A model generated the notes under the pieces. The model searched no databases and was not told the DNA's origin. It saw nothing but the letters and a program-made list of their open reading frames with translations. A DNA stretch of 64,000 nt from Mycobacterium asiaticum. Its GTDB lineage: Bacteria > Actinomycetota > Actinomycetes > Mycobacteriales > Mycobacteriaceae. Both the position numbers and the translations under genes were made by a program. Location: the NCBI RefSeq assembly GCF_001673315.1, contig NZ_LZLQ01000066.1:1-64000 (forward strand), given 5' to 3'. Position 1 is the stretch's first letter. Each line of letters starts with the position of its first letter. This document shows positions 26,889 to 36,947 of the stretch, piece by piece.

Positions 26889-27502
26889 CGGACGTTGCGC
26901 GGCCGGAATTGGATGCTCACCCGCGGACCGGCCGAGGCCGAGGTCTTGGGAACCGCATGCTCCCAGGTGCGTTGGCAGGAACCGCCCATCACCAGCAGGT
27001 CGCCGTGCGCCAGCGGCAGGCGCAGGGACGGGCCGCCGCCGCGCCGCCGCATCGCGAACGTCCGGGTGGCGCCGAGGCTGACGATCGCGACCATGGTGTC
27101 CTCGGAGCTGCTGCGGCCGATCGTGTCACCATGCCAGGCCACGCTGTCCGACCCGTCCCGGTAGCAGCACAGACCGACGGTCGTGAATGGTTCGCCCAGC
27201 TCCCCGGCGTAGATGTCGTTGAGCCGACGACGTAGTCGGGTGAGCGCGGGATGCGGTGGGTCCTCGACGGTGAGATCGTGAAAGCTGACCAGCCGGGGTA
27301 CGTCGACCACCCGGTCGTACATCTGGCGACGCTCGGCCCGCCACGGCACCGAAGTGAGCAGGGCGCGCAGTAGGTCGTCGGCATCCTTGAGCCAGTTTGC
27401 GCGGACGTCGATGAAGGCGCCGTCACCGAGCTGCCTGCGCTCGTTGTGCTCGAACAGCGAGCCCTGAACCGCGATCGACACGGCCACAATTCTATCGCAC
27501 AC
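26885..27502 (-). CDS. AlkB-like 2-oxoglutarate/Fe(II) dioxygenase (Rv1000c-like)
   Basis: 205 residues. Iron-binding HxD in [10 protein letters not shown], distal His in RTWEHAVPK and 2OG-binding Arg in [10 protein letters not shown], with [10 protein letters not shown] before. Such proteins oxidatively demethylate alkylated DNA or RNA. The true start may be the GTG at 27484 just ahead of [12 protein letters not shown]. Position and orientation correspond to Rv1000c, divergent from arcA. Confidence 0.9.
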   Translation of the reverse strand: MCDRIVAVSIAVQGSLFEHNERRQLGDGAFIDVRANWLKDADDLLRALLTSVPWRAERRQMYDRVVDVPRLVSFHDLTVEDPPHPALTRLRRRLNDIYAGELGEPFTTVGLCCYRDGSDSVAWHGDTIGRSSSEDTMVAIVSLGATRTFAMRRRGGGPSLRLPLAHGDLLVMGGSCQRTWEHAVPKTSASAGPRVSIQFRPRNVR

Positions 27503-27562
27503 CCGTTCGATGAATCGGCGTGTGACGCGCCGCGCCGCGTCTGCCCCGCTACCGTTTCTGCT

Positions 27563-28771
27563 GTGGGTGTCGTGCTGGGAGCCAATTCAGAGGTGGGTGC
27601 GCTGAAGGCCGTCATCCTGCACCGGCCCGGTGCCGAACTACGCCGCCTGAATCCGAGCAACAGCGACCAGCTGCTGTTCGACGGCCTGCCCTGGGTGGAC
27701 CGCGCGCAGGACGAGCACGACCAGTTCGCCGAGTTGCTGCGGACCCGGGGCGTGGAAGTGTTGCTGCTCTCGGAGCTGTTGACCGAGGCGCTGCAGCACA
27801 GCGGAGCCGCGCGGATGCAGGGCGTGGCGGCCGCGGTCAATGTCCGGCGGCTCGGATTGGCACTGGCGCAGGACCTTTCGGCGTACCTGCGTGGTCTCGA
27901 GCCGGCGGCGCTGGCGCAGGTGCTGACGGCCGGCATGACGTTCGAGGAGTTGCCGGCCAGCATCCGCACCGACGTGTCGCTGGTGCTGCGGATGCATCAC
28001 GGCGCCGACTTCGTCATCGAACCCCTGCCCAACCTGGTGTTCACCCGGGATTCATCCATCTGGATCGGTCCGAAGGTGGTGATCCCGTCGCTGGCCCTGC
28101 CGGCCCGCGTTCGCGAAGCTTCGCTGACCGACATCATCTACGCCCACCACCCGCGGTTCACCGGCGTGCGGCGAGCTTACGAGTCGCGCACCGCCCCCGT
28201 CGAAGGTGGCGACGTGCTGCTGCTCGCGCCCGGCGTGATCGCGGTGGGAGTGGGGGAGCGGACCACGCCTGCCGGCGCGGAAGCGTTGGCGCGCAGCCTT
28301 TTCGACGATGACCTCGCCCATACCGTGCTTGCGGTGCCAATCGCCCAGAAGCGGGCCCAGATGCACCTGGACACGGTCTGCACTGTCGTCGACACCGACA
28401 CCGTGGTGATGTACGCCAACATCGTCGACACGCTGTCGGCGTTCACCATGCGGCGCACCGCCGACGGTGTCACCATCAGCGATGCCGCCCCGTTTGTGGA
28501 TGCGGCTGCGACGGCGATGGGGCTCGACAAACTGCGTGTCATCGATACCGGCCGCGATCCGGTAGTCGCCGAACGCGAGCAGTGGGATGACGGCAACAAC
28601 ACCCTGGCTCTGGCGCCCGGGGTGGTCGTCGCCTATGAGCGCAACTCGCAGACCAATGCGCGGTTGCAGGACGCCGGCATCGAGGTGCTGACCATCGCGG
28701 GGTCCGAACTGGGCACCGGGCGCGGCGGTCCTCGCTGCATGTCCTGCCCGGCTGCCCGGGAACCTCTTTAG
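27563..28771 (+). CDS. arcA: Arginine deiminase
   Basis: 402 residues, the length of M. tuberculosis ArcA. Catalytic motifs: FTRDSS (Asp), [16 protein letters not shown] (His), and the nucleophilic Cys in GPRCMSCP near the C-terminus. It hydrolyses arginine to citrulline and ammonia. The GTG at 27563 gives [15 protein letters not shown]; a longer frame from 27446 has no support. No arcB/arcC follow, so it does not form a complete fermentation pathway here. Confidence 0.94.
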   Translation: MGVVLGANSEVGALKAVILHRPGAELRRLNPSNSDQLLFDGLPWVDRAQDEHDQFAELLRTRGVEVLLLSELLTEALQHSGAARMQGVAAAVNVRRLGLALAQDLSAYLRGLEPAALAQVLTAGMTFEELPASIRTDVSLVLRMHHGADFVIEPLPNLVFTRDSSIWIGPKVVIPSLALPARVREASLTDIIYAHHPRFTGVRRAYESRTAPVEGGDVLLLAPGVIAVGVGERTTPAGAEALARSLFDDDLAHTVLAVPIAQKRAQMHLDTVCTVVDTDTVVMYANIVDTLSAFTMRRTADGVTISDAAPFVDAAATAMGLDKLRVIDTGRDPVVAEREQWDDGNNTLALAPGVVVAYERNSQTNARLQDAGIEVLTIAGSELGTGRGGPRCMSCPAAREPL

Positions 28772-29214
28772 CTACCGGCGTCCTGGACGTCGAGCACCCG
28801 CTGACGGAGCCCGTCGGTCGCTGCCCGCATGAGCCACTGAGTCGCTTTCCGGACCAGGAACCCGGGTACGGGCGGGACCAGATCCACCGCGAGCTCTAGG
28901 AGAACCCGGGTGGAATCGCCTTCCGGCGTCAAGGTGTAGCGGCCGCGTTGAGAACGTAACTGCTTGGCGCTCAACAAATTCCAACTCAAGCCGTCGTCAT
29001 GTAAGAAATACTCGACCAGCTGTTCGTCGGTGGCGCCCATGACCTTGACCGTCTGCCGACATTGCCGCGGCCGGCCCTGCTCGTCCCGCTGCAGGATCTC
29101 GATCTTGTCGTGCAACGCCGACCACTCCGGCAACGACTCGAGGTCCAGCAAGACCGTCAGCACCTCGGCGGGCGTCGCAGCTATGACGACTTCGCGGGAA
29201 TCGGTGATCGCCAT
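28768..29214 (-). CDS. SRPBCC/polyketide-cyclase-like protein
   Basis: 148 residues of START/Bet-v1-like fold: [48 protein letters not shown]. Binds a hydrophobic ligand in related proteins; target unknown. ATG at 29214; a long frame upstream of it is a shadow of the mannosyltransferase gene. It overlaps the arcA stop by 4 bp on the opposite strand and is followed, on its own upstream side, by pmt in the same orientation. Confidence 0.82.
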   Translation of the reverse strand: MAITDSREVVIAATPAEVLTVLLDLESLPEWSALHDKIEILQRDEQGRPRQCRQTVKVMGATDEQLVEYFLHDDGLSWNLLSAKQLRSQRGRYTLTPEGDSTRVLLELAVDLVPPVPGFLVRKATQWLMRAATDGLRQRVLDVQDAGS

Positions 29215-29252
29215 CGGGAAAGCATAGTGAGCCGGAGGGCGGCGGAACGCGC

Positions 29253-30824
29253 CTAGCGCCAGCTGGGCAGCCAGATCTCCATATCCCAGGTCTGCTGGGA
29301 GATGGGCAGACCCGTCAGCACCGGGAACAACCAGGCGAAGTTCGTCACCACCAACGCCACGTAGCAGCTGACCAGGATCAGACCCAGCGTGCGCCGCTCC
29401 TTGTTCTGCCCGGGCTGATGCAGGATGTCGCCCAGGATCAACGCGATGGCCATCACCAGGAACGGCCCCATCGTCGCGGCGTAGAAGAAGTACATCTGCC
29501 GGTCGATCTCGGCGAACCACGGCAGCCAACCCGCGCAGTATCCCACCCAGACCGCCGCATACCGCCAGTCGCGGTGCACGAACATCCGCCACGACGTGTA
29601 GAGCAACACCGGCACCGCCAGCCACCACATAGCGGGCGTGCCCACCAGCATTACCGCCTTGACGCATGACTGTGCGCCACAACCCGGAACGTCCTGCTGA
29701 TCGATGGCATACAGCACCGGCCGCAGCGACATCGGCCAACTCCACGGCTTGGATTCCCAGGGGTGGTGGTTGCCGGCCGCGTTGGTCAGCGTGGCGTGGA
29801 AGTGGAACGCCTTGGTGGTGTAGTACCACAGCGACCGGATGGCGTCAGGCAGCGGAACAACACTGTCCGGTCCGATGGTCTGGCCGACCTGGTGTCGGTC
29901 GATCGCCGTCTCGGAGGCAAACCATCCCGCGTAACTGGCCAGGTAGACCCCGAACGGAATCAGCACCAGCGCATACCCGCTGGGGACGAGGTCGCGGCGC
30001 AGCGCTCCCAGCCACGGTCGGGGCACCTGGTACTGGCGGCGGGCCGCTATGTCGAAAACCAGCGACATCACGCCGAAGAACGCCATGAAATACAACCCGG
30101 ACCACTTGGTCCCCAACGCCAATCCCAGCAGCACGCCGGCGCCGAACCGCCACCACCGCACGCCCAACCGCGGACCCCACACCGTTTCGGCGATGCGGCC
30201 CTCCGCGAACGCGACGTGCATGCGCTGCCGAACCTGGTCGCGGTCCACGATCAGCGCGCCGAACGCCGCGACCACGAAGAACGTCAGAAAACCATCCAGC
30301 AGCGCGGTCCGGGCGGTCACGAAGCTGACACCGTCGCAAATGAGCAACAGCCCGGCGACAACACCCACCAGGGTGGACCGGCTGATCCGCCGCACGATGC
30401 GGGTCACCAACGCCACCAGCAGCACCCCCAGCAGCGCGCCGGTGAACCGCCAGCCCCATCCGGTGTACCCGAACAGGGCCTCACCGATGGCGATCAGCTG
30501 CTTGCCGACCGGGGGATGCACCACCAGGCCGAACCCAGGGTTGTCTTCCACCCAGTGGTTGTTGAGCACCTGCCAGGCCTGGGGGGCATAGTGCTTCTCG
30601 TCGAAGATGGGCGTGCCGGCATCGGTGGGCGACCCCAGATTCAGGAACCGGGTGAACGCGGCCAGCAGGGTGACGACGGCGGTGGCGATCCAGCCGCGCA
30701 TCCGGTCTACCGGCCCGAAATCGGTCACGGGCGCCAAGGGACCCGGGCTGACAAGGGGGGCTGGGCGCGGTGCCGGACGCTCCTCGACCAGGACCGGGGT
30801 TTCTCGGGGCGGGGCGGACATCAC
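29253..30824 (-). CDS. pmt: Protein O-mannosyltransferase (GT39)
   Basis: 523-residue polytopic enzyme (about 10-11 TM helices) that moves mannose from polyprenyl-phosphate-mannose to Ser/Thr of Sec-exported proteins. The acidic catalytic loop TPIFDEKHYAPQAW follows TM1, as in Pmt. HPPVGKQLIAIGE and WGWRFTGALLG are family landmarks. It corresponds to Rv1002c, essential for virulence in M. tuberculosis. The second Met (30821) may be the true start. It is divergent from rsmI. Confidence 0.94.
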   Translation of the reverse strand: MMSAPPRETPVLVEERPAPRPAPLVSPGPLAPVTDFGPVDRMRGWIATAVVTLLAAFTRFLNLGSPTDAGTPIFDEKHYAPQAWQVLNNHWVEDNPGFGLVVHPPVGKQLIAIGEALFGYTGWGWRFTGALLGVLLVALVTRIVRRISRSTLVGVVAGLLLICDGVSFVTARTALLDGFLTFFVVAAFGALIVDRDQVRQRMHVAFAEGRIAETVWGPRLGVRWWRFGAGVLLGLALGTKWSGLYFMAFFGVMSLVFDIAARRQYQVPRPWLGALRRDLVPSGYALVLIPFGVYLASYAGWFASETAIDRHQVGQTIGPDSVVPLPDAIRSLWYYTTKAFHFHATLTNAAGNHHPWESKPWSWPMSLRPVLYAIDQQDVPGCGAQSCVKAVMLVGTPAMWWLAVPVLLYTSWRMFVHRDWRYAAVWVGYCAGWLPWFAEIDRQMYFFYAATMGPFLVMAIALILGDILHQPGQNKERRTLGLILVSCYVALVVTNFAWLFPVLTGLPISQQTWDMEIWLPSWR

Positions 30825-30845
30825 GTCGATCGTAGGCTGTGCGGT

Positions 30846-31727
30846 GTGACCACTGGGCGTCTATTACTGGGTGCAACGCCGTTGGGCCAGCCCGCGGATG
30901 CCTCACCCCGTCTGATTCAAGCGCTGGCCGAAGCCGATGTGGTGGCTGCCGAGGACACCCGGCGGGTGCGGAACCTGGCCAAGGCGCTCGACGTCCAGAT
31001 CGGCGGGCGGGTATTGAGCCTGTTCGATCGCGTGGAGGCCACGCGAGTGGCAACGTTGCTGGACGCCATCGAAGCGGGCGCGACGGTGCTAGTGGTCAGC
31101 GACGCGGGCATGCCGATGATCAGCGACCCCGGCTATCGGTTGGTTACGGCGTGCGTCGCTGCCGATCTGCCGGTGCAGTGCCTGCCGGGCCCCTCGGCGG
31201 TGACTACCGCGCTCGTCGTCTCCGGGCTGCCGGCCGAAAAGTTCTGCTTCGAAGGTTTCGCGCCGCGCCGGGGATCGGCGCGCCGGACCTGGCTGGCGAC
31301 GCTGGCCGACGAGCGACGCACCTGTGTGTTCTTCGAATCGCCGCGCCGGCTGGCTGCTTGTCTGCGCGACGCCGTCGATCAACTCGGCGGTGCCCGTCAG
31401 GCCGCCGTCTGCCGGGAGCTGACCAAGACGCACGAGGAAGTGATCCGCGGATCGCTCGAGGAGTTGGCGGCCTGGTCGACCGGCGGAGTGTTGGGTGAGA
31501 TCACTGTCGTGCTGGCCGGCGCGACCCCGCGGTCCGACGTGTCAACGCTGGTCGCCGACCTGGTCGACGAGGTGGAGAACCTGGTCACCGGCGGCATTCG
31601 CATCAAAGACGCGTGCAGTCACGTGGCAGCCGGATACCCGGAGGTGCGTTCGCGCCAGCTTTACGAAGCGGTGCTGACGTCGCGCCGTGCCCAGCAGTCC
31701 GACGAGGGGGAGCCGGACCCGGGTTAG
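30846..31727 (+). CDS. rsmI: 16S rRNA (cytidine(1402)-2'-O)-methyltransferase
   Basis: 293-residue tetrapyrrole-methylase-fold enzyme. The signatures are LLLGATPLGQPADAS (usual GTPIGN-like loop), AAEDTRRVRNL, VSDAGMPMISDPGYRLV, LPGPSAVTTALVVSGLP and REKT/ELTKTHEE. It methylates C1402 of 16S rRNA. GTG at 30846; the much longer frame upstream is a shadow of pmt. Equivalent to Rv1003. The usual GN at the end of the first loop is replaced by GQ. Confidence 0.92.
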   Translation: MTTGRLLLGATPLGQPADASPRLIQALAEADVVAAEDTRRVRNLAKALDVQIGGRVLSLFDRVEATRVATLLDAIEAGATVLVVSDAGMPMISDPGYRLVTACVAADLPVQCLPGPSAVTTALVVSGLPAEKFCFEGFAPRRGSARRTWLATLADERRTCVFFESPRRLAACLRDAVDQLGGARQAAVCRELTKTHEEVIRGSLEELAAWSTGGVLGEITVVLAGATPRSDVSTLVADLVDEVENLVTGGIRIKDACSHVAAGYPEVRSRQLYEAVLTSRRAQQSDEGEPDPG

Positions 31728-31803
31728 GCCCGGACGGAGCCAGGTTAGGCCCAGGTTAGGCCCGCGCGGACCCAGGTTTAGGCCCGGACGGAGCCAGGTT
31801 AGG
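31725..31803. repeat. Repeats between rsmI and the Rv1004c-like gene
   Basis: AGGCCCGGACGGAGCCAGGT occurs twice (from about 31727 and 31783) with related blocks CAGGTTAGGCCC and GCGCGGACCCAGGTTTAGGCCC between them. The array fills the gap between two convergent genes. No stable terminator hairpin is obvious. It may have expanded by slippage. Confidence 0.7.
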
Positions 31804-33288
31804 TCAGAAGCAGGGTCCGCCCGGAATGGGGCAGATCGGCGGATGCGGCGGCAGCGGCGGCGGTCCGGGCAATGGCGGCAGCGGCGGCGGTGCGGGCAGC
31901 GCTGGCAGACCCGCGGGCAACGACGTAGGAATACCCGCGGCCGCGGCCATCGCGGCTATCGCCGCCGGGTCCACGTTCGGCAGTGCCGGGAGGGCGGGCA
32001 GCCCCGGAGCCCCTCCGGCTGCCAAGGCGGGCAGGGCCGCGGCAACTACGCCCGGGTCGATGCCCGGTGGTAGACCACCGGCCAGGGCCGGCAGTGCCGC
32101 CGTCAGCATCGCCGGATCCACGCCCGGAACCCCACCGGCCAACGCCGGCAGCAACGCCGCCACCATCGCCGGATCCACATTGGGGATGCCACCGGGAACC
32201 GCCGCGGCCAACGCGGGCAGCGCCGCCGACAGGGTGGCCGGGTCGATGCCCGGCAGCGGCGGCAGGCCCGGGATACCGGCAGCCAGTGCCGGCAAGGCCG
32301 CGGCGACTATCGCCGGGTTGACGCCTGGCAGGCTGGGCAGACCCGGGATGCCACCGGCGGTGGCCAGCGCGATCAGGTCGGTGGGACCCACGCCCGGCAG
32401 GCCCGGCAGGCCGTTGGCCGCCAGCGGCAGCAGACTGGCTGGGGACACGCCCGGCAGCGCCGGCAGGTTGAGGCCGGGCAAGCCGCCCGCGCCGGCCAAC
32501 GCAATCATCCCCGCGGGCGAAATACCCGGCAGGCCGGGCAATCCCGGCAGCCCCGGCAGGCTCAAGCTGGGCAGCGCCGCGGCCGGCAGCGCCACGGCGC
32601 CCGGTAGCAGCATGTTTCCCAGCGAACCGAGCCCGCCGCTTCCGGCGGGCAGCAGGCCCGAACTCTGCAAAGCGTTGTAGGCGAGCACGACGTAGGTGAC
32701 GGCCAGCGCACCGGATGTCACCGCGCCGGAGACGGTGTTGCCCACCCCGATCAGGCCGTTGACGATCGAGAAGGCGGCATTGGCTCCGGCCGGGACACTC
32801 CCCAGGCCGGCTGCGGCGCCGTATGCACCGAAGAGGTCCGGTACCCCGGGAATGCCGACACCCGGGATGCCGCCGATTCCGGGAAGTGCCGGGTAGTCCT
32901 CGACGCCCGGCGGCAAAGCGGCCGCGGCGGGCGGCGGGCCCGCCGGGTTGATCGCGTTGGCTGCGGGGGGCAACAGACCTGACCCGCCACTCGGGCCGAC
33001 GGGCGGTGTGTAGGCCGCCGGGGCCGCGGTTTCGGGCCGCGGCGCGATGGCCGGCGCAGCAGCAGCCGGCGGCGGCTCGACCGGTGACGGCGCGCCCCGC
33101 GGCGCTATGGCTCCGGACTGCTTGCCTGCTTCCGGCATGAGGACCGAAGCCAGCCGATCGCACTGCTTACCTGCACTGCAGGTGCCGCCGGGCAGCGTCC
33201 GGGCCTGGTTGGTGACCGTCAACGGCGCAACCGCCAACGCGCCACCTAAGACAGCGGCAGCCGCTGCGCCAACGATGGCGACTCTCAT
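31804..33288 (-). CDS. Secreted Pro/Ala/Gly-rich repeat protein (Rv1004c-like)
   Basis: 494 residues. An N-terminal signal peptide (MRVAIVGAAAAAVLGGALAV, then AP) leads into a Pro-rich linker, then a hydrophobic segment (NAAFSIVNGLIGVGNTVSG), and from about residue 230 a long array of degenerate 20-30-residue repeats of the form G-V-x-P-A-x-x-A-A-A-L-P-A-L-A-G-G-x-P-G, rich in LPGLPG. The C-terminus (CPIPGGPC) has two Cys. The composition suggests an extracellular fibrous or adhesive protein. M. tuberculosis Rv1004c is about 419 aa, so the array is longer here. Confidence 0.85.
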   Translation of the reverse strand: MRVAIVGAAAAAVLGGALAVAPLTVTNQARTLPGGTCSAGKQCDRLASVLMPEAGKQSGAIAPRGAPSPVEPPPAAAAPAIAPRPETAAPAAYTPPVGPSGGSGLLPPAANAINPAGPPPAAAALPPGVEDYPALPGIGGIPGVGIPGVPDLFGAYGAAAGLGSVPAGANAAFSIVNGLIGVGNTVSGAVTSGALAVTYVVLAYNALQSSGLLPAGSGGLGSLGNMLLPGAVALPAAALPSLSLPGLPGLPGLPGISPAGMIALAGAGGLPGLNLPALPGVSPASLLPLAANGLPGLPGVGPTDLIALATAGGIPGLPSLPGVNPAIVAAALPALAAGIPGLPPLPGIDPATLSAALPALAAAVPGGIPNVDPAMVAALLPALAGGVPGVDPAMLTAALPALAGGLPPGIDPGVVAAALPALAAGGAPGLPALPALPNVDPAAIAAMAAAAGIPTSLPAGLPALPAPPPLPPLPGPPPLPPHPPICPIPGGPCF

Positions 33289-33442
33289 GACAATCCCTCC
33301 AGCCTCTCCTCAACCGCCGGCCCTGCCGCGTTCGCACGCGGGAACATCGGGTCGATTGTTGAAGCTTATGCGTGCCCGAGAGTCCGTGTGGGCGTTCGGC
33401 GAAAATCGCCGCACCGGATTATCTGCTCCAAAATTTGCTCAG

Positions 33443-34699
33443 CTAACTCACCCGAGTGGCGGCAGGGGTGCTGGGGGGCCCGACGACGGGGGCGGCCTTG
33501 TGCAGGCACTCGTCCCACTCTGCGGCAGGATCGGAATCGGCGGTGATGCCGCCGCCGACCCCCAGCACCGCACCTCCCGAGGAGTCGAATTCGACGGTGC
33601 GGATCGCGACGTTGAGCTCGCAGCCTGCGATGGGCGAAGCCAAACCGACGGTACCGCAATAGATTCCGCGGCGATGCCGTTCCCACTGCGAAATGAGTTG
33701 ACGGGCACGGAGTTTCGGTGTTCCGGTGACAGACGCCGGGGGAAAGGTGGCGTCGAGCAGCGCGGCGGTGGGCAGGTCGGGCGGCACCTGGGCCGACACC
33801 GTGGACACCAGGTGCCACACGCCGGGGGCGCGCCGGACCACCAACAGCTCGGGAACCGTCACCGTACCGGTAATCGCCACGCGGCCAAGGTCATTACGAA
33901 CCAAGTCGACGATCATGATGTTTTCCGCTACCTCTTTGGGTGACGCCCGCAAGGCCGATGGCCAGGCATGCAGCGGCAGCGTGCCCTTGATCGGGCTGGA
34001 ACTCACCACGCTGCCCTGCCGGCGCAGGAAAAGTTCCGGTGACAGCGACGCCACCGCGCCCCAGCGCCCCGCGACGTATGCCGCCCGCGCCGGTGCGGTG
34101 CGGGCGATCCCGTCAGCGAAGAAATCCAGTGACGACCCGCTGAGCACCCCGCTGAACTGGGTGCAGACACAGGCCTGGTAGACCTCACCCGCCGCGATAG
34201 CTTCCAGGCATGCCAGCACACCCGCGCGGTGTGCTGACCGGTCGGCTGGCTCCCATCGGATCTGGCACATCGGTGCCGTTCTGGGCGTTGCAGCCAGCGC
34301 ATCGGCCAACCAATCCGGCACGCGGGCACCCGAAAGGCTCTCGTACCACCACTGGCCGTCCCGGTCCCGACGCAATACGCAGTCGGTCCACCCGCCGGCG
34401 GCCTCGGGGATCCGGGGTGCAAGCCCGTCCGAACCTGCGTCCGGATAGGACAGGTAGCCGATCCAGCCCCCGCCCACCGCGCCGAACTGCGGATTTGCCG
34501 TTCGGGCCGGCCCAACCTCGAACACCTCGTGGGCGGCCACTGGCTGCACCGACACGCTCGGCGCGATGACGGCCAATGCGCCGAACCATTCGCCGGTCAG
34601 CGCGGCCGGCGGCGGCAGCCCGAGCCGATCGGCAGCGCGACCGAGCGCGCGCAGCACCTGCGGCGCGCTGCCGAGGTCGCCGAGCCGGTCGCTTCGCAC
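33443..34699 (-). CDS. pabB: Aminodeoxychorismate synthase component I
   Basis: 418 residues of the chorismate-binding family, making 4-amino-4-deoxychorismate for p-aminobenzoate and folate. Active-site landmarks are PIKGTLP, ENIMIVDLVRNDLGRV, ASVTGTPKLRARQLI and GIYCGTVG. The GTG at 34699 begins MRSDRLGDLGSAP, a few residues before conserved sequence; an upstream extension overlaps the sigma gene only in a shadow frame. Equivalent to Rv1005c. No pabA/pabC neighbour. Synteny with M. tuberculosis is lost beyond this point. Confidence 0.92.
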   Translation of the reverse strand: MRSDRLGDLGSAPQVLRALGRAADRLGLPPPAALTGEWFGALAVIAPSVSVQPVAAHEVFEVGPARTANPQFGAVGGGWIGYLSYPDAGSDGLAPRIPEAAGGWTDCVLRRDRDGQWWYESLSGARVPDWLADALAATPRTAPMCQIRWEPADRSAHRAGVLACLEAIAAGEVYQACVCTQFSGVLSGSSLDFFADGIARTAPARAAYVAGRWGAVASLSPELFLRRQGSVVSSSPIKGTLPLHAWPSALRASPKEVAENIMIVDLVRNDLGRVAITGTVTVPELLVVRRAPGVWHLVSTVSAQVPPDLPTAALLDATFPPASVTGTPKLRARQLISQWERHRRGIYCGTVGLASPIAGCELNVAIRTVEFDSSGGAVLGVGGGITADSDPAAEWDECLHKAAPVVGPPSTPAATRVS

Positions 34700-34746
34700 T
34701 GCCCTAGCTTGACAGAACGACGGATATTCGCACGCCAGGGCCTTGA

Positions 34747-35664
34747 CTAGGCGCGACTGATCTCGCGCGCCGTGACCAGCGCGGCGAGCTTTTCGGGATT
34801 GCGCATCACATACAAGTTGGTGATCTTCCCGTCGATGATCTCCATCGTGATCACCCCTTCGAGGTGATCGTCCAGGTAGACCAACACCGCTGGGGCGCTG
34901 TTGCACGTCACCGTCTGTGCCCGCAGCCGTCCTTGCGTCTTGCGCATCAGTCCGGAAACGGCTCGGGCCACCCGCAACGCGCCGACCACCGGCTTGCGGG
35001 CGGCGGACGCCTTGCCGCCGCTGTCGGCAGTCCAGACCGCGTCGGGTGCCAGCATCGCCAGCAGCGCCTCCACGTCGCCGCTCGCCGCGGTGGCCAGGAA
35101 CTGCTGGGTGATCTCGGCGTTGCGCGCGGGGTCGACGTCATCGAACCGCTTGCGGCGCGCGTGTACGTGCTCGCGTGCCCGGTGGGCGACCTGCCGAACC
35201 GTCGCCGCCGGTTTACCCACCGCGTCAGCGATCTCGCCGTAGTCGAACCCGAACACCTCCCGCAACACGAACACCGCCCGCTCGTCCGGAGTGAGCGTCT
35301 CCAGCAGCACCAGCATGGCCATCGAAACCGATTCCGCCAGAACCACGTCGGCCGAGGCGTCCTGGTCGTCGAGCAGGAGCGGCTCGGGCAGCCAAGGTCC
35401 CACATACTCCTCACGGCGGCGCGCCTGCGCCCGCAGCGTGTTCAGTGCCTGGCGGGTGACGAGCCGGGCCAGGTAGGACTTCGTGTCACGCACTGACGAG
35501 AGGTCGACGTCCGCCCACCGCAGATAGCTGTCCTGCAGCACGTCGTCGGCTTCGGTGGCAGAGCCCAGGATTTCGTAGGCGATGGTGAACAGCAGCGGGC
35601 GCAGCAGAGTGAACCGCTCCGCGTGCCCGCTGCTGTCCGCCGCGCTGTCGACCCGGTTGGTCAT
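34747..35664 (-). CDS. ECF41-type RNA polymerase sigma factor with SnoaL-like domain
   Basis: 305 residues: sigma region 2 (LLFTIAYEILGSATEADDVLQDSYLRW), region 4 (LTPDERAVFVLREVFGFDYGEIADAVGK), then a NTF2/SnoaL-like C-terminal domain. The linker WLPEPL and the terminal DGKITNLYVMRNPEKL match the conserved WLPEP and NPDKL motifs of ECF41 sigma factors, whose fused domain tunes activity without an anti-sigma factor. M. tuberculosis SigJ belongs to this kind. The start abuts the oxidoreductase stop (TGATG), so the two form an operon. Confidence 0.9.
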   Translation of the reverse strand: MTNRVDSAADSSGHAERFTLLRPLLFTIAYEILGSATEADDVLQDSYLRWADVDLSSVRDTKSYLARLVTRQALNTLRAQARRREEYVGPWLPEPLLLDDQDASADVVLAESVSMAMLVLLETLTPDERAVFVLREVFGFDYGEIADAVGKPAATVRQVAHRAREHVHARRKRFDDVDPARNAEITQQFLATAASGDVEALLAMLAPDAVWTADSGGKASAARKPVVGALRVARAVSGLMRKTQGRLRAQTVTCNSAPAVLVYLDDHLEGVITMEIIDGKITNLYVMRNPEKLAALVTAREISRA

Positions 35665-36857
35665 CACACCGCGGTCTGCTGTTCGGCCGGCAACTGCGCG
35701 GGCCGCTCGCCGCCCTTGAGCCAGCGGTACCAGCCGGGCTTCTCGGCCTCCTTGCGCAGGCCCCACAACGTGCCCTTGCAGACCAATTCCTTGATGGAGG
35801 CCGCCGTCCGGCCGCCGATGTACAGCCGGATCGGGGTGTCGTCGGTACGCGCCAGCTGGATGGTGCCGTAGCTGCGGCCCACGCTGATGCACTGCCCGGT
35901 GAACGCTTGGTTCAGCGGCGCGGGCGCGGTGCCGGCAATGCGGGACAGCACGGTGTTGGCGGCTTGGGCGGCCAGCGGACCGGCCGCTTGGCAGCTCATC
36001 CGCAACGGCTGGTTCGAGGGTGCGGCCGCGTCACCGGCAGCGACGATTCGCCCGTCACTGATGCTGGTCAGGGTTTCGTCGGTGAGCAGTCGGCCCATCG
36101 AGTCGGTGCGCAGCCCGCTGCGGGTGGCCAGGTCCGGGACGCCGAAGCCGGCCGTCCACACCGTCACCGCACTGGGCAACACCTCGCCATCGCCCAGAAC
36201 CACCGAGTCCCAGCGCACCTCGCGGACGCTGGCGGTTTCGAGCACCGTCACGCCCAGCTTGCGCAGCTGCTTTGCCACCGAGCGCCGCCCGGGACCACTC
36301 AGCGACGGGCCCAGGATGCCGCCACAGACCAGGGTCACCGCGCGACCCTGCTCGCCTAGTTCCCCGGCGGCCTCGATGCCGGTCAAGCCACCGCCGACGA
36401 CGGTGATTGGGGCACCGGGGTGCAGGTCGGCCAACGCATACCGCAGCCGTTGCGCGCCTTCGAGTTCGGCGAGCGAATACGCATACTCGCCGGCGCCGGG
36501 CACCGCGACGGGCGTGGCGCCGGTGCTGCCGACGGCGTAGATCAGGTAGTCGTAATCCAGCGCCGCGCCGGAGGCCAGGGACACGCGGCGCGCCACGGGG
36601 TCGATGTGGTCGGCGTTGTCGACGACCAGCCGGATGTCCTTGCCCAGCAACGTCCCGTAGTCCGCGGTGGCGGCACCGGTGCCGGCGGCCAACTGGTGCA
36701 GGCGGATTCGTTCGACGAATTGCGGGCGAGGGTTGACCAGGGTGATGTCGACGTCGGTGCGCAGCCGCAGGTGATTGGCCGCCATGGTTCCGGCGTAGCC
36801 GCCGCCGATGACGACGACGCGGGTGCGTTCGTCGGCCCGATTGGATAGCTCAGACAT
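35664..36857 (-). CDS. FAD-dependent NAD(P)H oxidoreductase
   Basis: 397-residue pyridine nucleotide-disulfide-type enzyme related to type II NADH dehydrogenases. FAD motif [13 protein letters not shown], second dinucleotide motif [15 protein letters not shown] and GDAAAP for FAD. The C-terminal segment has no membrane helix. It may be a redox partner or a quinone reductase. Located in front of an ECF41 sigma factor, the usual partner type (carboxymuconolactone decarboxylase, oxidoreductase or epimerase). ATG at 36857. Confidence 0.88.
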   Translation of the reverse strand: MSELSNRADERTRVVVIGGGYAGTMAANHLRLRTDVDITLVNPRPQFVERIRLHQLAAGTGAATADYGTLLGKDIRLVVDNADHIDPVARRVSLASGAALDYDYLIYAVGSTGATPVAVPGAGEYAYSLAELEGAQRLRYALADLHPGAPITVVGGGLTGIEAAGELGEQGRAVTLVCGGILGPSLSGPGRRSVAKQLRKLGVTVLETASVREVRWDSVVLGDGEVLPSAVTVWTAGFGVPDLATRSGLRTDSMGRLLTDETLTSISDGRIVAAGDAAAPSNQPLRMSCQAAGPLAAQAANTVLSRIAGTAPAPLNQAFTGQCISVGRSYGTIQLARTDDTPIRLYIGGRTAASIKELVCKGTLWGLRKEAEKPGWYRWLKGGERPAQLPAEQQTAV

Positions 36858-36895
36858 CTTCGTCTCCTGTTGTCGGTGTGGACTTACGCCCTTCA

Positions 36896-36922
36896 GACAC
36901 CGCAGGCCGGCCATCCGTGACA
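36896..36922 (-). promoter_or_regulatory. Candidate ECF41-dependent promoter
   Basis: On the minus strand TGTCACG (36922-36916), a 16-bp spacer and TGTC (36899-36896) lie 39 bp before the oxidoreductase start. ECF41 promoters are reported with TGTCACA at -35 and CGTC at -10; each element differs here by one base. An ECF41 sigma factor encoded in the same operon would read its own promoter. Confidence 0.5.
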
Positions 36923-36947
36923 CCGAGAGCCCCGAGTGTGAGCTGTC

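Noticed and set aside
29763..30845. Extended start of rsmI far upstream
   Set aside because: The extension lies wholly on the complement of the mannosyltransferase gene and has no family resemblance; the GTG at 30846 gives the normal length.
31725..31803. Possible CRISPR-like spaced repeats
   Set aside because: Units are irregular and adjacent, without equal spacers, and there are no cas genes.
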